This document shows positions 22,908 to 34,518 of a stretch of DNA of 64,000 nt, one piece after another. The stretch's first letter is position 1. Every line of letters begins with the position of its first letter. Both the position numbers and the translations under genes were made by a program. The stretch comes from Albifimbria verrucaria (Eukaryota; Ascomycota; Sordariomycetes; Hypocreales; Stachybotryaceae). The stretch covers positions 496,001-560,000 of the forward strand of contig JAHREC010000016.1 in the NCBI GenBank assembly GCA_020081605.1, given 5' to 3'. Under the pieces are notes generated by a model. The model had not been told where the DNA came from. It did not search any database and saw only the letters and a program-made list of their open reading frames with translations.

Positions 22908-23929
22908 TACAAATAGAACGCCGTATGATTGATGTAACAGTCTCGTAAATGTCTGTGGAGAATGGCAATAGGAAATCCAAGGAGATATGTGTCTAGCAGC
23001 TGGAAAAAATACAAGAATAATAATTCAATGACCAAAAACAAACAACAGGTTTCGGGCTCAATACTACTGTATTATGAGAAAACCTGCCAAAAGACGAATA
23101 ACCTTTGTTAAAGTCGAAAAAGAGCAGTTCGGTGTGCACCGCGAAAAAGTAGCCTTCAATGCCGCGGCTCGGAATTTCCAACCGATTGTGTCATCACGAT
23201 CGTGATCGAAAACAGGTGGAACTTCCAAGAAACCGTATGTGATCTGATCTTCCTATTTCCATTCACAATGTTAAGTTTACAACCGAATCGAGGCTGAATG
23301 TCGTAGATCCCGGAAGATTAGGTCCTAATAGCAACTTGGTTGGTAGATCAAGCCACAAAGATGTAACCTTGCTCGAAACCCCTGCCTGTGCCTGCATCAC
23401 AACTGGCGCTTAACGCCGGCAACCTCCTTTGGGCCTCTGGCCGGGCTTGAGAGAATACGTGGTAGGTGCGGCAGACAGCCCTTGTTTGCTCCTGACTTGT
23501 GCAGTACAGAGTAATGTAACTCTGAGTTGGTTCTTCCGGAAATCGAAAACGTCATGACTTCAACTTTGACCGCAAAAGTGTAAGCTGACCGCTTTGACCA
23601 GTTATCACGACCCACTTGGATGCACAAGGCCGCATTTGTAATGCTCGTACGCTATGCGACAAATGCAAGTCGATGGCAGACACTTGAAGCCGGAGAGAAT
23701 ACGCAGTAATACTAAAGAAGAAGCTGTAGGTTCACATCTAAAATTCCTCATGGCACAGAGTGCTGTTCTAAAATTAACATTTATGCAACACATGACAAGT
23801 GATTAGAGCGAATAACGCTGCATTATGAGATTCATAAAATTTACTTTGATTTGATTTCTCTCGTATTAAACTCACTCAAATATGCGTATCGTAGCTATGT
23901 AAATAACGCGGATCATGCCAATCATACTC
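22908..23929. other. intergenic, nothing recognised
   Basis: About 1 kb between two minus-strand genes. Short frames only. Confidence 0.5.
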
Positions 23930-25002
23930 TCAAACTCGTTCCGAAATTTGGAACACAACAGACTTATCTCCTGTTCTCTGGATTGATCTAACCACAAACT
24001 TGCCATAGGTCTCTCTGGCAAGCTGAAATTGGTCGACTGTGTATTTAAGGCAACTGTTTGTAAGAACGTATTTCGTGGATCCGCTGGAATGAACGGGTAC
24101 TAGAGTCGTAGCAACTTTGACAGTACCCACATCAGTCTGCAGTGGAACTAGCTGGTAAATGTAGTCCTCCCCTTGATAATTGCCCTTCCTAATCTCCTTC
24201 TCAACTTGATCAACTGTGATATTCTTTTCAAAGTTTTGTCCCACCAGAGCTGAGAACCGTCTCATTTCAGGATGAAGATAGAACTCGCGAATATTGGCAT
24301 CCTGTTCGGCATCTGAAACTTGCATCTCTGAAACAAGCAGGTCTCCTGGTCGTGTAAGGCGAGTGAGCATAGGCCCGATCCGAGATGGGAGGTCATTTCC
24401 TTCTTGGAATCCCAGGTTCACCATAATGGTAACATAGTCCTTCGGTAGTGTTGCTCCGTTATCAGGCAGAGGAGGAAAGTCATCAATGCTGGCCTTGTAA
24501 AAGTCTTGAACCCAGTAAGAGAAACGGTTAGCCCCAATGAGTGGGACCAGAGCATTCTTCATGGTGCTTTCGGACTCTGGGTTGATATCCACCCCGACAT
24601 ATTGGAGGATTTCAATGCCCCAGCAAGCATCTGAGCCAGAATGGCTCTAGATTTCCACGGCTCAGGGCCCAGCTCAACAAATCGCACAGGACGACCCTTT
24701 GTGAGTAGCGAGATACCTCCAGCTGTAGCATGAAGGCAATCGCGGAAAGACGGGCCATGAGTTCCAGCACAGAGTTGGGGCGTCTCAAGAGCTGTACGGT
24801 TGAGTTGACTCATAGTATCAAAGATGGCAGCTAGGGCAGCCTCTTCGGTACGAGCATTGATCATCTTCTCTAAACCCTCTGGGTTGTATTTATCCGAGTT
24901 GTCCAAGATGATAAGTTCATCCGGCTTGAACGGACTACACGCTGTGACTGCGTTTGCCACAAGGCTGTTGAAAGGCAGCATGGTATCAGCCATTGAACCC
25001 AT
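23930..25002 (-). CDS. SAM-dependent methyltransferase, histidine-specific/EgtD-like fold
   Basis: Minus strand, about 358 residues if continuous. The SAM-binding motif I is VRFVELGPEPWKS at residues 106-118, followed by YVGVDINPES (motif II) and IMVNLGFQEGNDLPSR. The C-terminal region (YTVDQFQLARETYGKFVV) resembles the end of the histidine-specific methyltransferase domain family, which includes EgtD and ergot-alkaloid N-methyltransferases. The frame breaks at the run 24618-24621 (CCCC on the plus strand). One more base restores a continuous domain, so the split is likely an error. It is a candidate N-methyltransferase for the nearby RiPP, by analogy with the methyltransferase in the ustiloxin cluster; this is inference from position. 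Confidence 0.75.
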
Positions 25003-26827
25003 CTTGAGTATATAATGGAGAAGTGGTAAAAGATAGTGATATATGAGGACAATTTGTTGAGTTTGGCGGCAGAAACCAGTAGTTGATACAGGATCGAGGC
25101 TGAAGAATGAATTTTACTCTCTGAAGATGTGAGTACACGATATATATACTTTTTCATCCAGATACACTATCTCCATCCTCAGATATAATACCTTTCTTAT
25201 GAGTCCTCATCAATATACTTGCAATATCAACTAAAGTTCGCGATCTCGATGCAATCCTTCTTCCTCTCTTTTGCCGTCGGAGAAGATGGTCCGCTCATGC
25301 AGCTTTCCAAGAATCGAAAATAGAAAACTATCATTCAATTCAGCATGTGCCAATATCCACGTCATGTCGTAGTGCTTTTGCAGATGTTCGTATCCTGCCC
25401 AGGCTCCGGGCTCCAGGATTCAGGCTCCTATAGATGTCGTTCAAGCCTTAGTTACCAATCATGTACCGTACGAGCATTGCCAAAGTCTTCTGCAGTGGCC
25501 ATTCGGGTAATTGATCAGCATGCTTTCGGATCAGACAGTGTATGCATGTGCTTACTTTGTCATGGAAACCGGTCATTCTACGATGAGGCTGTAGTATGGA
25601 AGCTCCGGTCTTGAGATGATCAAACGTAATCCTCTATATTAGAGATAGCCATGATCAACCTATGAAATCTCCTACTATGCCATGTTGCATGCAGGTCGGG
25701 CGCAATTGCTGCAGTGCCAATTGTCATCTGATGCTGTACCTGGGGCCTTCAGTCCTTGAATCGTATTGGTCAGGGCAACTCAATATTCAATACCCAGTGG
25801 ATATGCTGCGGTCAGGATTGCGGCTTTTGCGTGATCCACTGCCCCGAATGGACATAAAATTAATGCTGGAGTGCCGGCCCATCGGCGATCTTGCCTAACG
25901 GCCTATGTCTGGCCAAAACATGTCGGCATCATTAATTCTGCAGTGCAACACAGCCAGTGCGCGGCATCAAGCCTCAGTGGGTCTAAAAGAAAGCGCATTC
26001 CCATGAGCGTAATGGTAATGCAGATCCAGTATGGAAATTTCCTGAATCTAGCAGTGTAGCAGTTCCGCACAACCTTGAGAATGCCTGTCATACTGAGACG
26101 TTGCATCCGCGGAAGATCAGCCGTGCTGTGCATATAATCCCATGCACGACCTTACAAGGGTATAGTGATGACAGTTATCCTTGTTCCCTTTCGCCATGAT
26201 GTGACGAATGTGATCACTTGTCCAGCTCGGGTGGAATTCTGGGTTAATTTCTCCGCATGCAAATTTGAGTCGTCAAGGGTACAATTCTTACCACAAGCCC
26301 AAGACTGGACAAACCTTAGGATCATACAAATCAAATTCTCCAGCCACAAAGATGAACATCTTAGAGAAAGTAAGACGGAAAGAAAAGCTGCTTGGTTCTT
26401 GAATCCATTTGAGGGTATTCTAGACAACAGCTGTTGTAAAAGATCATATTCATCACTATTGATTCGCCTAATAACTTTAACGAGGCCGTGGCCCAGATTT
26501 GCCTTTAAGGTTGCTCCTTTGAGAATTTTGGCCTTCTGCAATATAATATCGACTGATATTACACTCGTTTAGTAGGATAATATAGGGCTTTTCAGATGTA
26601 AAAGAGCTCAGGGTTCTATGGCGTGCAAAGGTCCGTAGCAGAGTCCTATTCCCAAAGATGGAAAAAAAAAAAAAAAAAAAAAAAAAGAATGATCACCATT
26701 CACTGCTTTGTGTCTCAAATGTTATGGCAGCTAGAAATTCTACCTCTGAGTATAAGTAATGGGATACAGGTTGGCTGAGTGAAATACTTTTCTCTATTAA
26801 TAATGAATAGTTTAGTTTAATCTAAAG
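25003..26827. other. intergenic, AT-rich, with a long A run
   Basis: About 1.8 kb without a supportable gene. Two antisense frames overlap at 26152-26572 and neither shows a domain. It contains the A25 tract listed separately. Confidence 0.45.
26662..26686 (+). repeat. A25 homopolymer tract
   Basis: Twenty-five consecutive A residues in an intergenic region. It may be the tail of a decayed retroposon or a simple microsatellite; no element is recognised upstream. Confidence 0.8.
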
Positions 26828-27946
26828 TTATCTATGATCCAAGCTCGTAGCGACTCCTGGTTCCCTTCCAAGCTTTGTATTGCTAACTAGCATTTCATAT
26901 TTGGCCGTATCTGGTGCCTCGTGTATCTTTGAGGTGTCGCCAGAAACTTCATATTTGATAGTATCTGGAGCTTCGCACAATTTCGGATCCACGTGTTCGT
27001 TAGAAGGAAATGATGGTTGATCTGACTTGTTCAGGCTAGACAGCGCAGACTGAGCTCGTTTGAGCCTTCGCCGCAGAAGGACGATAGCCAATATGAGCAG
27101 CGCTAATACAACAACGCCGACTCCTACTCCTACGCCAACACCAACTCCGGTGGAGAATGAAGGTGATTTGGCTGTAGCAGAGTCATTTGCAGGAGCTCCA
27201 CTTTCAGCTCCGGAAACGCCTGTCGATGATGAAAGAGCTTCAGTGGACTGAGAGGTCGGTTTTGACTTTGTTGTCGATAATGATTCAGTGGAGGTGGTGC
27301 TAAAGACGTCACTTGGTAAGAAGCTCAAACGGAATTCGTCTGAAATTGAGTCGCTCGTTGGGAAGCTTTCTGTGAGTTCACTGGTCGTTGGTGCCTCGGT
27401 GCTGGTTGATGGTTGATCGCTTGTTCCGACAGACTGTGTCAGCTGGGGCAAGATGCTCGTGGCTCCTGTAAATATGCTGTCAGAATGTAATCTCCACGTC
27501 ACATCGATCATTATCACGTATTGCTAACCTTTAATTACGACTGTCGCGTCTGAGTCGCAAAACTTTTCCGCATCTTTACCGCCTTCGTAATATTCATCAT
27601 AAAACAGTTTGCAGTGAAAGACGTTTTCCTCCTGGCACCTCCAGGCTAAATCACGGCCATTTTTATTGTCAGTGCAGTAGCTCGGACAGTTTTTGTTTTT
27701 CCATGTCTTGTCTGTACAGCTGCCTCTGTAATAGAAATCTCTGTAAATATCATCGAATCCCGTGGTGTTGAAGTAGCACAATTTGTTTGCCAGGCAGTTT
27801 TCGGATGATGGGCAACAGAACGTGTCTCCGTCGGTCGTGCATGGATATTGGTCTTCGGCAATGGAGCCGTCAGGATAGTAGCAGGCTTGTGATGATGCAA
27901 GAGACGGTAGAAGACCGATTAACGGAAGTATAACCAGGGATCGCAT
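26828..27946 (-). CDS. secreted Cys-rich, Ser/Thr-rich single-pass membrane protein (paralog A)
   Basis: Exons 27946-27529 and 27465-26828, 351 residues; the intron is 63 bp and GT-AG. Order: signal peptide (MRSLVILPLIGLLPSLASS); a Cys-rich ectodomain (CYYPDGS, FCCPSSENC, RGSCTDKTW, CPSYC); a long Ser/Thr-rich stalk; a Gly/Val membrane segment (GVGVGVGVVVLALLILAIVLL); and a basic stop-transfer plus cytosolic tail with two near-repeats, EAPDTIKYEVS and EAPDTAKYEML. The layout recalls cell-wall sensors such as Mid2/Wsc, but the ectodomain is not WSC. The downstream paralog shares every part. Likely a plasma-membrane/cell-wall surface protein of unknown role. Confidence 0.88.
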
Positions 27947-28709
27947 AACGCTCTATTGCGGATTCTCACTCAGCGAAACCCAAAGCAGACGGAACGGATG
28001 CTAAAAGAGAGTTGAAGATAACAACCAAGAGTCATTTCGCGGTAGAGGAAGTGAGAAAGGATGGAGCGAGGAGTCGGACCACCTTGATTATCGGTTGGTT
28101 ACTATAATTAACCACAAAAACTGCAGGTTCATTTCATTTCATCTTTTTACAATGGCTGAAACATCCCCAAGTATTGATATTTGTGGCTAAAGAATCCCTG
28201 TTCCTTAATCTTGAATGGATAGAAAAGCCTGCGGCTGAGAAGAGATAGGCTTTAGGGACCCGGTCTGGGGTTTACAGTTGGTTTCAGCCCCTTGTAGCTT
28301 GTCCAAATCCTTCGTTTAGGCGCAGTCTATCGGGACTTGACGAATGAAACTACGCCTTGCCACGACGGAATACTGACCGTAAGCCAGCCTTGGCCCCAAG
28401 GACCCTAGAAAGGCAAGGAGTGCATAGGATTCAAGTTTGCCAAGAAATAGGATCTGAGTTAGGCTATGTAGCCACACAAGCAATAAATCACCACTATTGC
28501 TGCTTTTATAACCCTAGCTCTGTCGCCCTCTTGACTTCCTGGCTTCATACAAGCCGGCAATTTTACATTTCTATGAAAGTCTGCACTCGATAGTAACAAA
28601 TAAAACAAATCGTTTGGCCGATAGTGCGTCTCAGCCCATGGTGTCGTTGATTACAAGAGTATATATATCCACTAACATTCCCTCCGTTTCGTCGCATTCG
28701 TTTAGGTAA
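27947..28709. other. intergenic between tandem paralogs
   Basis: Non-coding; promoter of paralog A and 3' flank of paralog B. Nothing else seen. Confidence 0.5.
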
Positions 28710-29767
28710 CTAACCTAGTTCATACCTTGTGGGGATTTGGTTGTCCGTACCGGGGACCTCATAGATGGTTGGCGGCGGCAGGGACTTATTCTTGGAAATG
28801 AAGTCAGATGGTAGAATAACTGACCTGCCGCTCTCGCGCCTCCGACGCCTCCAAAGGAAGAACCAAACGCCAGCACAAGCTGCGCCAATAACGCCAACGC
28901 CAACGCCAACACCGACGCCAATTGCTGTACCCGATCCTGTCGGAGACGATTGGCCATCGTTGGCCTCTGAATTATTTGTTGTAGAACCACTCTCACGAAT
29001 GCCTCCAATTGCCGATGTTTGCGAAGTTTGATCCTGATTAGAGGATTCAACTGCGGACCGAATTGACGTTACGGACGCCAAGGTAGATGGCGCCTCAACA
29101 ATCGATGACGCTGTGGATTTGGGGTCGATCTCGGTCACTGACGAAGATGAAGATGTGTAAGTTGACGTAGATGTGAATTTGGTAGATGGCTTCGGCACGA
29201 CTGACGACGTCGAGGATGGCTCTACGCCGATGGTAGTGACAGCGGTAAGACTTTCTGCTTCATCTATCAGCATCATGATACCATAAACAAACTGAACCAG
29301 GCGAATGAGACACCGCTGCGTCCATGGCCTGATCCATTGATGTTGAACATCAACGTACGTGGAAAGCTCAGTAGATTGCGTCCTGACGAGCAATCTGATC
29401 CTGCCCCATTTATGCAGAAGAACCTATCCTCCTCTCCTTCACATCTTCCCATTGGCACACCATTGTCCATGGCATCATATTTGGGATTGACACAAAAGCT
29501 AGGACATTTGCCGTTCCTCCACATCTTGTCCGTGCAGCTGCCGCGTCCGTAATCCCTTGTGCCATCGTTTCTCAGTCCGCCTCTGCACATGCCATTACTT
29601 AGGCACACGAAGCCCGAACCACAGCAGGCTGAGTGCGGCGTATCATCTCGACATGGTGTATCATTTGACGCTGTCGAGCCATCTGGGAAGTAGCATATTG
29701 ACAAGACGGGTGGCACCGAGATGAGAACGAGGGCAACGGGGAACCCTATTGAAGAGAGAGGCCGCAT
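28710..29767 (-). CDS. secreted Cys-rich, Ser/Thr-rich single-pass membrane protein (paralog B)
   Basis: Exons 29767-29359 and 29263-28710, 320 residues; 95 bp intron. There is a signal peptide (MRPLSSIGFPVALVLISVPP). The ectodomain has the same pattern as paralog A: CYFPDGS, SACCGSGFVCLSNGMC, RGSCTDKMW, CPSFC. A Ser/Thr-rich stalk follows, then a Gly/Val membrane segment (GVGVGVGVGVIGAACAGVWF) and a tail with YEVPG. Head-to-tail with paralog A and with the intron at the same place (after the Cys-rich domain), it is a tandem duplication. An upstream in-frame ATG at 29860 exists but would bury the signal peptide, so 29767 is preferred. Confidence 0.87.
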
Positions 29768-31741
29768 TCTGGCGCTGCACTGAATTCCAGTGAAGGAACA
29801 GTGAGAAAGTGAGGTTATCTCATAGCATGCAATCGTGACAATTCTTGTTCGAGGAAGCAAATGTTCTATTCATGAGCGAGGTAAACTAGAGTGATAAGAG
29901 AAATATGGGAAGCTCGCACTCCCAGGTTTTCTTCTCGGTTAAAGGAAATGAACACTACCTATTTGGCTTCGGTAGATGCCTTTTTGGTGCATTGAATACA
30001 GGACTATCAGTTGAGCTTCACGGCCTATGGCTTAACCTTGCATCTCTTCGACGACGGGATTGGCCGTGACCCTGCTAATGAACATGGGATTGAATCCTAT
30101 CCGAGCTTCGGTGGGTCGGTCGATGACCGACGAATTGGGGTAAGTCAGGTCCATGCGCATGAATCTTGATCAGAATGAGAGTTTGAGAGTGAGAAGCTGT
30201 AGGGGTCTGTTACAAAAGTATCAGAAGTGTTCATGTAGGGCTGAGTTACCCGAGGGCCTTTCAAGACTTAAGTTCCTTCTTTCTTCTATGGTACCTTCAA
30301 ATATGATGGAATGACTTACATGGACTCCTGTGTGCCATGGAATAACTGCTGGTTCATTCATGGTAGATTTTAGATTACTTGAGCCGCCAAAGGGAAGGTG
30401 GAAGAACAGAACGTAACGCGGTGGTGGCGATCCCCAAATTGCAAGCCAGCATTGACTGTATTGTCTCGAAGCCTGAAATATGAGACACGTGTAAGTATCA
30501 AGCAACAATAAACCCTGGGCTTTCGGAAACTGTCATCCATTGTCTGAGACCCGTATCCCACGATGATGGCTGCACAACAGCCGCATCCATGTAAAAGGAG
30601 CTGTCTCAAGGTGGTAAGTAAAATGCTGGAGCACAGCGCTCATGTAAGTTTCATCAGAGCAAGTGAGATCTTGCCGTTATAGAGCGCGGCTTGACAAGGA
30701 TATTCCAAAATTTTCAAGCTCCTTTTCAATCGTAATGTTAGTCAGAAGACTGCATTAAAGATAGTGAGGGTCGGCCGATCCGACAAACCACCCAGAATAG
30801 CCGGCCTGTGGTGAAGCACTTAGTTAATGAATGCAATGAAGATGATGATGCAGATGCAAGATGGAATATTACTCTTCCTGTGCTTGCATCGTAGAGGACA
30901 AGAATTATTTGTAACTCGTCCAGTTTTTGGTTGGGGATGGCGCTAAAACAATTATTTAAGGGCATCCTCTTGTTTTGCTCTGCCATATTCGCATGGTTCA
31001 CATTCTGGCTCGTTTCCTTTCGGTGAAGACTAACATACAGCCGCGCAAATTATTGGAGGATCCAGAGCTGCATGGGATATATCTTCAGGTTTTCTTGCCC
31101 TCGTGTTATAGCATACCGACCGCTTTAGTTACTGGTATTTGATCGAGGCATACTAGGTCCACCGTGGGCCCGTAACTTCCGGGCCCGAACAGCGTAAGGC
31201 GGAGCTATGTTTGGGGACACCCTCACATAGAATACTAGAGTGATTAATCAGAGGTAGAAGAATAGATCATTACAAGAAGGGAGATGAGCTTGGAACGCAG
31301 TAGCAAGGAACTGATGCGCGGAACTTGCACTGGTATCGTCGATGTGTTTATGCACAAAAGAAGAATGCGTTGGATCATTTACATAATGTAACAAGAACCA
31401 ATCATTTCTGGTTTTCGCAGTACGTTCACCGATTCCCGCTTATGAGTTATCCAGCCACTCCTGCCCCTCTCTGACCCCAGCTGGGCGCCTAAAGAGAGCT
31501 GTTAAACGACGTTACAACCAACTGCATAGTTGACATCTTAGCGAGTAAGCAAGGCTGTCGTCTAACAAAACGAAGAAAATAAGGGCGGAGTGCAAGAAGT
31601 ACGGCAATTAGCACCCTCCCCATTCGCAACCTTTCCCTTCTCCAAGTCTCACGTCCCATTTCCCCACCAGGCGCAACCCGACAGCAATGTCATCTGCTGC
31701 CCGTCTTCGACTTTCTCCACCACAGCCGGCAGCGGCATAGC
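29768..31741. other. intergenic, nothing recognised
   Basis: Nearly 2 kb; no frame shows a domain or codon pattern I would defend. Confidence 0.45.
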
Positions 31742-32785
31742 TTGGAGCCGGGGAATGATCGACCTAGTCCACAGACTCAGGACAGCACATCCAAGTCTGG
31801 CAAGAGACACAAGATTCTTCTCTCATTTGACGAGCTACCGAGTTGGTATCAAGATAACGAGTTCATTCTTCATGGCTACCGCCCAGTTTCTGGCTCGGCT
31901 GCGGTTTCATTCCACAGCTGGTCATACATCCACAACGAGTCGGTCAACATATTCTCTCACCTGATACCAGCAATAGTCTTTCTGCTCGGCGGGTGGTATT
32001 TCAAGGAGTGCCTTGCAAGTAAATACCCCAATATCACTGGTTCCGATGTTTTTGTTTTTACCTTCTTCCTCCTGACCGCCGTTATTTGTCTGGGACTATC
32101 AGCGACTTACCATACCCTGGTTAACCACTCCTCAAAGGTTGAGCAATTATGGTTGCGATTCGACTTGGTCGGTATAGTTATTCTAACATTGGGAGATTTT
32201 GTGTCGGGGATATATATGGCTTTTTGGTGTGAGCCTTTGCAACGTAAGATCTACTGGTCTATGGTGAGTCAATACCCATGTATGCATTTTACGATTTTTG
32301 ATCTTGAATTCTACTCTAATACACGGTTAATAGATTGGAGTTCTGGGATCAATTACCATCTTCATTATGTTAAATCCCTATTTCCATGGCAAAAGGTTCC
32401 GTGTTTTCCGGGTACTTGCCTTCGTAGGGACAGGTTTGTCCGGGTTTGTGCCTTTGATACACGGAGTCAATATGTTTGGCTTCTCGCAAATGATGAAGCA
32501 GTCCGGAATGCCCTATTATCTGATTGAAGGAGTATTCCTTCTGCTTGGGGCTTTAATTTATGTCGTAAGTCTCTATGCTTCACAACAAAATAAAGATGCA
32601 ATCTAAATATTATAATTCTGCAGACCAAGTTTCCAGAGAGTTTATATCCAGGGAAATTTGATATTTACGGCTCTTCCCACCAACTCTTTCACATCTTGGT
32701 GGTCCTTGCCACAGTTACCCAGTTAGTCGGGATACTGAAGGCTTTCGACTATAATTATATTCATCGAAAGTGCCTATCTCCTTGA
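31742..32785 (+). CDS. PAQR-family (adiponectin receptor / haemolysin III-like) seven-TM protein
   Basis: Exons: up to 32263, 32334-32564 and 32624-32785, with two short GT-AG introns (70 and 59 bp). PAQR signatures in order: LPSWYQDNEFILHGYRP, HNESVNIFSHLIPA, SATYHT, LRFDLVGIVIL, and the C-terminal SSHQLFHIL. Together these provide the Ser, Asp and three His residues of the zinc site. Fungal members (Izh-type) are linked to zinc and sterol homeostasis and can signal through ceramide; they sit in plasma or endomembranes. The true start is unclear: no ATG lies in frame close upstream. One at 31687 (MSSAARLRLSPPQPAAA) is out of frame, which may reflect missing bases near 31738. Confidence 0.9.
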
Positions 32786-34518
32786 ACAAGCTGATCAGTA
32801 GGAAATGAATCAGCCCCATAGCACCTTACTCATCATATCAAGATACGATGTAGTATCTCAAACAGAGAAGCAATACAAAACACTTCATAGGGGCTGTAAG
32901 TGATATCTCAATGACAAAGCAAGGGTTAAAACTCGACGGTAGGGCCAGGTCCAGAGCCTGGCCGGGGCCTCAAAGCGCAGCCTCTACTGCTGCTGCTGCT
33001 TTTCAAACCGACGGTAATCTCTACGCGCAGTGTGAAAGACCAAGACAAGCCTCAAGCGCGACATAAAGAGTCACATTCATGTAAAGTAGATTTAACACTA
33101 AACCGGTCTTTCTAAAGACTCGGGAAAAATTAGTCAAAATGGACATATCAATCGACCATCATTCATTTGCTTCAACGATATTCAGCAATAGGCTCGAACA
33201 TATAGCCTAGATAAAGCCAGTACCTTATGCAAGAGGATCATGCAGGTTCGTTACTTGTTCTGAGAGAGATCTTATATACAATCCTGAATACTTTATTAAA
33301 TTGTTATGAATTATGTCGGATGGCAACGTATTAAGATTTAATTTTCCATACAGATGCAACCAATGCCAGTTAACACCTTCGTCTATTCTCACACTCATAG
33401 GTTCATCTTGTGCGCCACGTTTAATGCTTCGAAAGCGGTTGGCTCAGTACTGAGACCCTCCCAGCCAGGGGCACGGTGAACCACCATACCAGACGGAGCA
33501 TTCCCTGACCAACTCCCGGCAACCACGTGGCCACACATAGTTGTGTTTCCGTACTTCTGCATACTTAGTTCAATACTTACTACCTTTGTCATGTCCTGTC
33601 ACTAGTTCAAGCTCAATAGGGGTGGGGTCTAGCCATCAGAGACCGGTTCAACGCTGCGGGCCGTAGATTGTGGGGATCGTGGGGTGAAGTCAAGGGGAAC
33701 AATAAGCCGCTTTCCGCCCACACGTGTTAATTAAAGTTGCTGGCAAATAGAGGGAGGCCTACAGGTTTTAGGACATGCATGATCAAAGTATAGCGGGAGC
33801 CCTACATTTGTTCACGTCTGGCCTATGCCAGCTGGGTGGGCTGATACTTTGATCAGCACGCAAACGGCCCAGCAATTGGACAGCCCTCACACTTGGGTAG
33901 ACAACATTACAGGATGAGGCGCAAACTTTTCTAGACCCAACCTACAACCCTCTTGAAAAGTCATTGTGGCTCGTAGGGAGGAATGTGGATTGTGGAATGG
34001 GGCCTGTCTCAGAAGTTGTCCAGCCACTGCTGGTTGCTGCTTCAGGGACAGAGATATACCATGGTTCTCTATCGCTGCTCCCGGATTTCATGGCACGAGC
34101 TACTCCCAAGAACAGACCACCGATAATGCGATTGATACCCAACATATATACGCCTTCAACTTGACCCAGCAGAGAGTCGGGATTGCGTGAAGCTGACAAT
34201 CGATTGCATTGCTAGCGCAGCCTGAACTACCGGCGCCCCTTGCAGCCCCTGACGGACGAATGGGAACACGCGGTCCACGCTGATCCCAGACAATCTGTCC
34301 AACTAAAAAAACTTCAATACCAAGGCGACGATCGTTCAGCACAAAGTCAGGGGACAGCTATCGCGTTTAGCTTGGGTGTTTCGAGAGGTAAACCTCTCAT
34401 CATTGACATCCTGCCTCGAGTACGGCGAAACAGCCATAATCGCCTCGGTGCCGTGGCGCCATTATTATTATTTTTCGTCAAGGGTCGCTTGAAGAACATC
34501 CCTAAACCTCCCGCCAGA
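32786..34518. other. intergenic, nothing recognised
   Basis: About 1.7 kb. Open frames at 33942-34342 overlap on both strands and show no domain. Confidence 0.45.

Noticed and set aside
26152..26572. Overlapping antisense frames of about 130 codons
   Set aside because: Neither shows a domain, signal or family motif; overlap on both strands suggests chance.
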